Both the position numbers and the translations under genes were made by a program. This document shows positions 5,553 to 8,040 of a DNA stretch of 8,040 nt, piece by piece. The notes under the pieces are model-generated. The model was not told the DNA's origin. It saw nothing but the letters and a program-made list of their open reading frames with translations, and did not search any database. Numbering within the stretch: the first letter of the stretch is position 1; every line of letters starts with the position of its first letter. The DNA is taken from positions 1-8,040 of the forward strand of contig JAGRCC010000762.1 in the NCBI GenBank assembly GCA_020433785.1, in the 5' to 3' direction. Source of the stretch: Anaerolineae bacterium. GTDB taxonomy: Bacteria > Chloroflexota > Anaerolineae > 4572-78 > J111.

Positions 5553-5587
5553 GGCCAAAGGCTCCCATCTTTGGGATAGGCTTGGCC
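5553..5587 (-). promoter_or_regulatory. Leader hairpin of the zinc-ribbon gene
   Basis: GGCCAA (5553-5558) pairs with TTGGCC (5582-5587), and inside it CCCA (5564-5567) pairs with TGGG (5572-5575) around a four-base loop. With the promoter candidate at 5596-5625, the transcript would begin almost at the outer stem, giving a 5' terminal stem-loop that could protect the mRNA. No T-run follows, so it is not a terminator. Confidence 0.4.
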
Positions 5588-5595
5588 GCAAGTCG

Positions 5596-5625
5596 ATTGT
5601 ACTACCCCTTATTGACCTAAGGCAA
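5596..5625 (-). promoter_or_regulatory. Sigma70-like promoter for the operon beginning with the zinc-ribbon gene
   Basis: On the minus strand TTGCCT (5625-5620) and TACAAT (5601-5596) are separated by 18 bases. They match the consensus at four and five of six positions. The predicted transcript starts near 5589, leaving a leader of about 68 bases. A small inverted repeat GGCAA-AAA-TTGCC (5621-5633) overlaps the -35 box and could bind a regulator. Confidence 0.5.
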
Positions 5626-5645
5626 AAATTGCCCCTATTATCCCA

Positions 5646-5674
5646 TTGAAACCGGGAATTGCTCATGTTATAGT
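5646..5674 (+). promoter_or_regulatory. Sigma70-like promoter for the metalloprotease gene
   Basis: TTGAAA (5646-5651) and TATAGT (5669-5674) are 17 bases apart; each matches the consensus at five of six positions. The predicted transcript starts near 5681, giving a leader of about 120 bases. The leader includes the palindrome GAAATTAATTTC but no clear SD before the ATG at 5803. Confidence 0.6.
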
Positions 5675-5802
5675 GGTGGAAGTTTTAGATTCGGTTGGAA
5701 ATTAATTTCTAACTAAGCCAATCTCACCATCCCTTAAATTTTGCACCTTAAAAACGGTACATCGAGCGCAGGTATTTACCCGCGACAGTTGTTGATGGCA
5801 CG

Positions 5803-7971
5803 ATGACTCAATCATCTCGATCCAATTCGTCCAAGCCCTATAGTCTGCTTCAGCAGCCATCGTTAGATTTAGTGTCATCAGCCGATGACCGCCCCGCCAA
5901 GCCTGGCCAGATAAAAAGCGGCGGGCGCGGGGTTGCTATCGGTTTGATAGTTGGGTTGATCCTGTTGCAGGTCATTACGCTGGGAGCGGCGTGGTCGATG
6001 GTTCGAGCGGGTTCGCCTCAGCCGCATCTGTTGCTTGATCAGCCGTCTTCGGCGATAGCGGCGCAGCCCAACCCGCTGCCCTCGCCTGAACTCCTGGCCA
6101 GTCCAACCCCATTGCCAACCGAATCCGTTCCACCGACGTCCATACCTAGCCCAACCATTACGCCTATGCCTGTTCCGGTCAAAATTCGTGCCGTCGAATT
6201 GACGCAGGGTGTTCAGGTTTTACAGGAACCGGAAAATCCCCGCTGCCAGCCCGATCCGGCTCACCCTCTTAATATCTTTTGTAACAACTCGATGCCGATG
6301 GTGGCCGGCCGGCACACGATGCTGCGCGTCTATCTGGCCTGCAACTCCACCTGCCCCGCCGCCGATACGTTGGTGCGCTTGCGCTTGCTCAAAGATGGCC
6401 AAGAACAGGATCAGCTATCTCACGATTTCGCCGCTGCCACGCTTCAGCAGGTTGACCACCTTACGCTGGCCCAACTGCGAGGCAGCTTGGATAATTCGGT
6501 CAATTTCGCTTTTCTCCCGCCGCCGGCCTGGCTGACGGGGCAAATGACCTTTGAGCTTGAGGTAACGCCTCACGGCGAAACAACGCTGCCGCCGGATCGA
6601 TACAGCCTAACCAAAGAATTTATTGAACGCAAACCGCTGCGCGTGGCCTACCTGCCGATTGAGTCCGGTGGTCATCGCCCACCCGATCCGGCCGGGATTG
6701 ATTACTGGCTGCTGCGGCTATACCCCGTGCCCGGCGTGGACTATTTTCGGCTACCCATGCCCGATATGGTCTGGGAAGGTGAGATCGATAAGGGTGAGAT
6801 CCTGCGCAAATTGCTCTATACGTATTGGTTGTACGGCCAGTATCGTTCAAACGAGGCCCATCCCGACCAGCTTTTCGGCTGGCTGCCGATGGAAGCTTAC
6901 AACGGCGGCGCGGCCGACCCTTTCTGGTGTCCCAACTGCGCCGGACCGCACTCCAGCCGGGTCGCCTTTGGCGGCCTGCGCCCGGAGCAGGATATTGGCG
7001 GAGCGCGTATTCTGGCCCACGAGATCGCCCATAATTTGGGCGCGCAGCATGCCTGGTCGCCCACAGCCACGGAGGATGCCGGCTGCTTCAAAACCGACGG
7101 GGCCGACATTCAGGTCGATCCCACTTGGCCTTATGATTTTACACCGAATATCCAGGAGTTTGGCATCGATTTGTACAGCGACCCGCCGATCATCTATCCT
7201 CCCTCTACGTACGATATGATGTCCTACTGCACCCGACCCTGGATCTCGCCCTATACCTATCGCAAAATTTTCGACAGTCCCTTCCTTCAGCCCGGCGGCG
7301 CTGCCCCGCCGGTTCCCACCGATTATTTGACTCAAGTCGAAGCGACCAACGCCGGGACGTTGATGGTCAGCGGCGTGGTCTATCCTAACGGGACGGTTTC
7401 CCGCCCGGAGATTCTGCGGCTTGAGGGTGAACCTGTCGCCGCCCCGGCCGATTTTATGCCGCCTCAAGCCGGCGAGGGTGACTATTGCCTCGACGTGTGG
7501 GATCATGCTAATCGCCGCCTGGCGCAGCGCTGTTTCGGGGCCGGTTTTGGCGATTTAGACAGCCATGCCTTGGCCGATTCGAGCGCCTATTTGTTTCTCC
7601 TACCGGGACTTGACCCGGCCGATGTGGCCAAAATTACCGTTAGCCGGGGCCAAGCGACTCTAGTTGAGGTTACCCCCAGCCACCACAAGCCGGAACTGAG
7701 CTTAACCACTCCGGCCAGCCAATCGATCTTGAGCGGGCGGCAAACCCTGACCTGGCAGGCCACCGATAGTGACGGTGACCGCTTGAGCTACGATATCCTC
7801 TACAGTCTCGATAACGGCCAGAGCTGGCTGCCGCTGGCCGTGCAGCTGTCTAATACGACCTATACCTTCCACACCAGCCAGCTTCCGGCCGGCACGGCCC
7901 GCCTGCGCATTTCCGCGTCCGACGGCTTCCACACCATCACGGTCGAGTCGCCGGCGGTGTTTGTCAATTAA
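5803..7971 (+). CDS. Membrane-anchored metzincin-type zinc metalloprotease with C-terminal Ig/FnIII-like domain
   Basis: This is probably a cell-surface zinc protease. The 722-residue protein starts with a polar cytoplasmic segment of about 42 residues, then one transmembrane helix (about 43-66) with basic residues on the inner side, so the bulk is outside. A Pro/Ser/Thr linker spans about 90-126. A beta domain (127-260) contains VELTQGVQVL and MVAGRHTMLRVYL, phrases I associate with the N-terminal part of bacterial extracellular metalloproteases. The catalytic motif HEIAHNLGAQH occupies 406-416 (zinc ligands His406, His410, His416; base Glu407), and YDMMSYC (470-476) fits the Met-turn, which places it among metzincins. 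A further beta region (510-628) and an Ig/FnIII-like domain with a D-S-D-G-D segment (655-659) end the protein. Ten cysteines, all outside, could form disulfides, including a CPNC pair (376-379). No SD is evident. The substrate is unknown. Confidence 0.87.
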   Translation: MTQSSRSNSSKPYSLLQQPSLDLVSSADDRPAKPGQIKSGGRGVAIGLIVGLILLQVITLGAAWSMVRAGSPQPHLLLDQPSSAIAAQPNPLPSPELLASPTPLPTESVPPTSIPSPTITPMPVPVKIRAVELTQGVQVLQEPENPRCQPDPAHPLNIFCNNSMPMVAGRHTMLRVYLACNSTCPAADTLVRLRLLKDGQEQDQLSHDFAAATLQQVDHLTLAQLRGSLDNSVNFAFLPPPAWLTGQMTFELEVTPHGETTLPPDRYSLTKEFIERKPLRVAYLPIESGGHRPPDPAGIDYWLLRLYPVPGVDYFRLPMPDMVWEGEIDKGEILRKLLYTYWLYGQYRSNEAHPDQLFGWLPMEAYNGGAADPFWCPNCAGPHSSRVAFGGLRPEQDIGGARILAHEIAHNLGAQHAWSPTATEDAGCFKTDGADIQVDPTWPYDFTPNIQEFGIDLYSDPPIIYPPSTYDMMSYCTRPWISPYTYRKIFDSPFLQPGGAAPPVPTDYLTQVEATNAGTLMVSGVVYPNGTVSRPEILRLEGEPVAAPADFMPPQAGEGDYCLDVWDHANRRLAQRCFGAGFGDLDSHALADSSAYLFLLPGLDPADVAKITVSRGQATLVEVTPSHHKPELSLTTPASQSILSGRQTLTWQATDSDGDRLSYDILYSLDNGQSWLPLAVQLSNTTYTFHTSQLPAGTARLRISASDGFHTITVESPAVFVN

Positions 7972-8040
7972 CCTTCGGTTGAATGGCCCCCATTGACTCC
8001 AACTATGCCAAAAATAGATTGAGACCGAAATTTTTGGTCG
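7968..8040 (+). other. Hairpin-forming sequence after the metalloprotease, cut by the window edge
   Basis: TTAACC/GGTTGA (7968-7973 with 7977-7982, three-base loop) overlaps the stop codon and has no T-run. Farther on, CCAAAAAT (8008-8015) pairs perfectly with ATTTTTGG (8030-8037) around 14 bases; a competing stem GACC/GGTC lies at 8023-8026 and 8036-8039. The second structure may be the terminator of the protease gene, but any T-run would lie beyond the window. No gene is supported here. Confidence 0.3.

Noticed and set aside
5791..5806. Four-base-overlap mini-ORF ATG GCA CGA TGA before the metalloprotease start
   Set aside because: It overlaps the start in ATGA fashion but has no SD of its own and is short enough to be chance.
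6623..7219. Plus-strand open frame of 198 codons inside the metalloprotease
   Set aside because: It is a shifted frame in GC-rich coding sequence; the metalloprotease frame contains the zinc motif at this place.
6847..7506. Minus-strand open frame of 219 codons inside the metalloprotease
   Set aside because: It is a long mirror frame caused by high GC at third positions; no SD and no motif.
1..8040. CRISPR array, insertion sequence ends, rRNA or phage genes
   Set aside because: No repeat-spacer pattern, no transposase reading frame with terminal repeats, and no rRNA-like stretch was seen on either strand.

Overview
The window is bacterial chromosomal DNA with dense, mainly single-strand gene organisation, moderately GC-rich coding sequence and AT-rich spacers. 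The gene families (a Tat-exported [NiFe]-hydrogenase small subunit with an Asp-type cluster motif, a DrrA-like ABC ATPase with a TTQYVGEAAYCD segment, Pro/Thr-rich membrane-tethered extracellular proteins and a zinc-ribbon-tailed membrane protein) suggest an uncultured Chloroflexota-type organism. That assignment is an inference from recognised family resemblance, not from a marker gene.

Layout. Bases 1-716 (minus) hold the N-terminal two thirds of a [NiFe]-hydrogenase small subunit, which continues beyond the left edge. Bases 717-1221 are an AT-rich spacer with no convincing gene. It contains a strong Shine-Dalgarno in front of a two-codon ORF, an intrinsic terminator reading on the plus strand with no gene to serve, and a cluster of hairpins just after the end of the next operon. 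Bases 1222-5520 (minus) form one probable four-gene operon, read right to left: a secreted-domain/transmembrane/zinc-ribbon protein, a small membrane-anchored protein built from regular Pro-hydrophobic hexads, an ABC ATPase, and an ABC-2 permease with a large coiled-coil ectodomain whose start overlaps the ATPase end by 20 bases. A 17-base perfect palindrome sits directly before the ATPase gene and looks like a TetR-type operator. A 9-base-period tandem repeat separates the first two genes.

Bases 5521-5802 are a divergent promoter region with a good sigma70-like promoter in each direction. Bases 5803-7971 (plus) encode a membrane-anchored metzincin-type zinc metalloprotease with a C-terminal Ig/FnIII-like domain. 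The last 69 bases hold only hairpin-forming sequence.

How the genes may work together: the ATPase and permease form a complete exporter. The two upstream membrane proteins expose most of their mass outside the cytoplasm and have no assigned function; co-transcription suggests they are accessory or sensor parts of the exporter. The divergently transcribed protease could act on the same envelope substrate, but only its position supports that. The hydrogenase belongs to a separate transcription unit.
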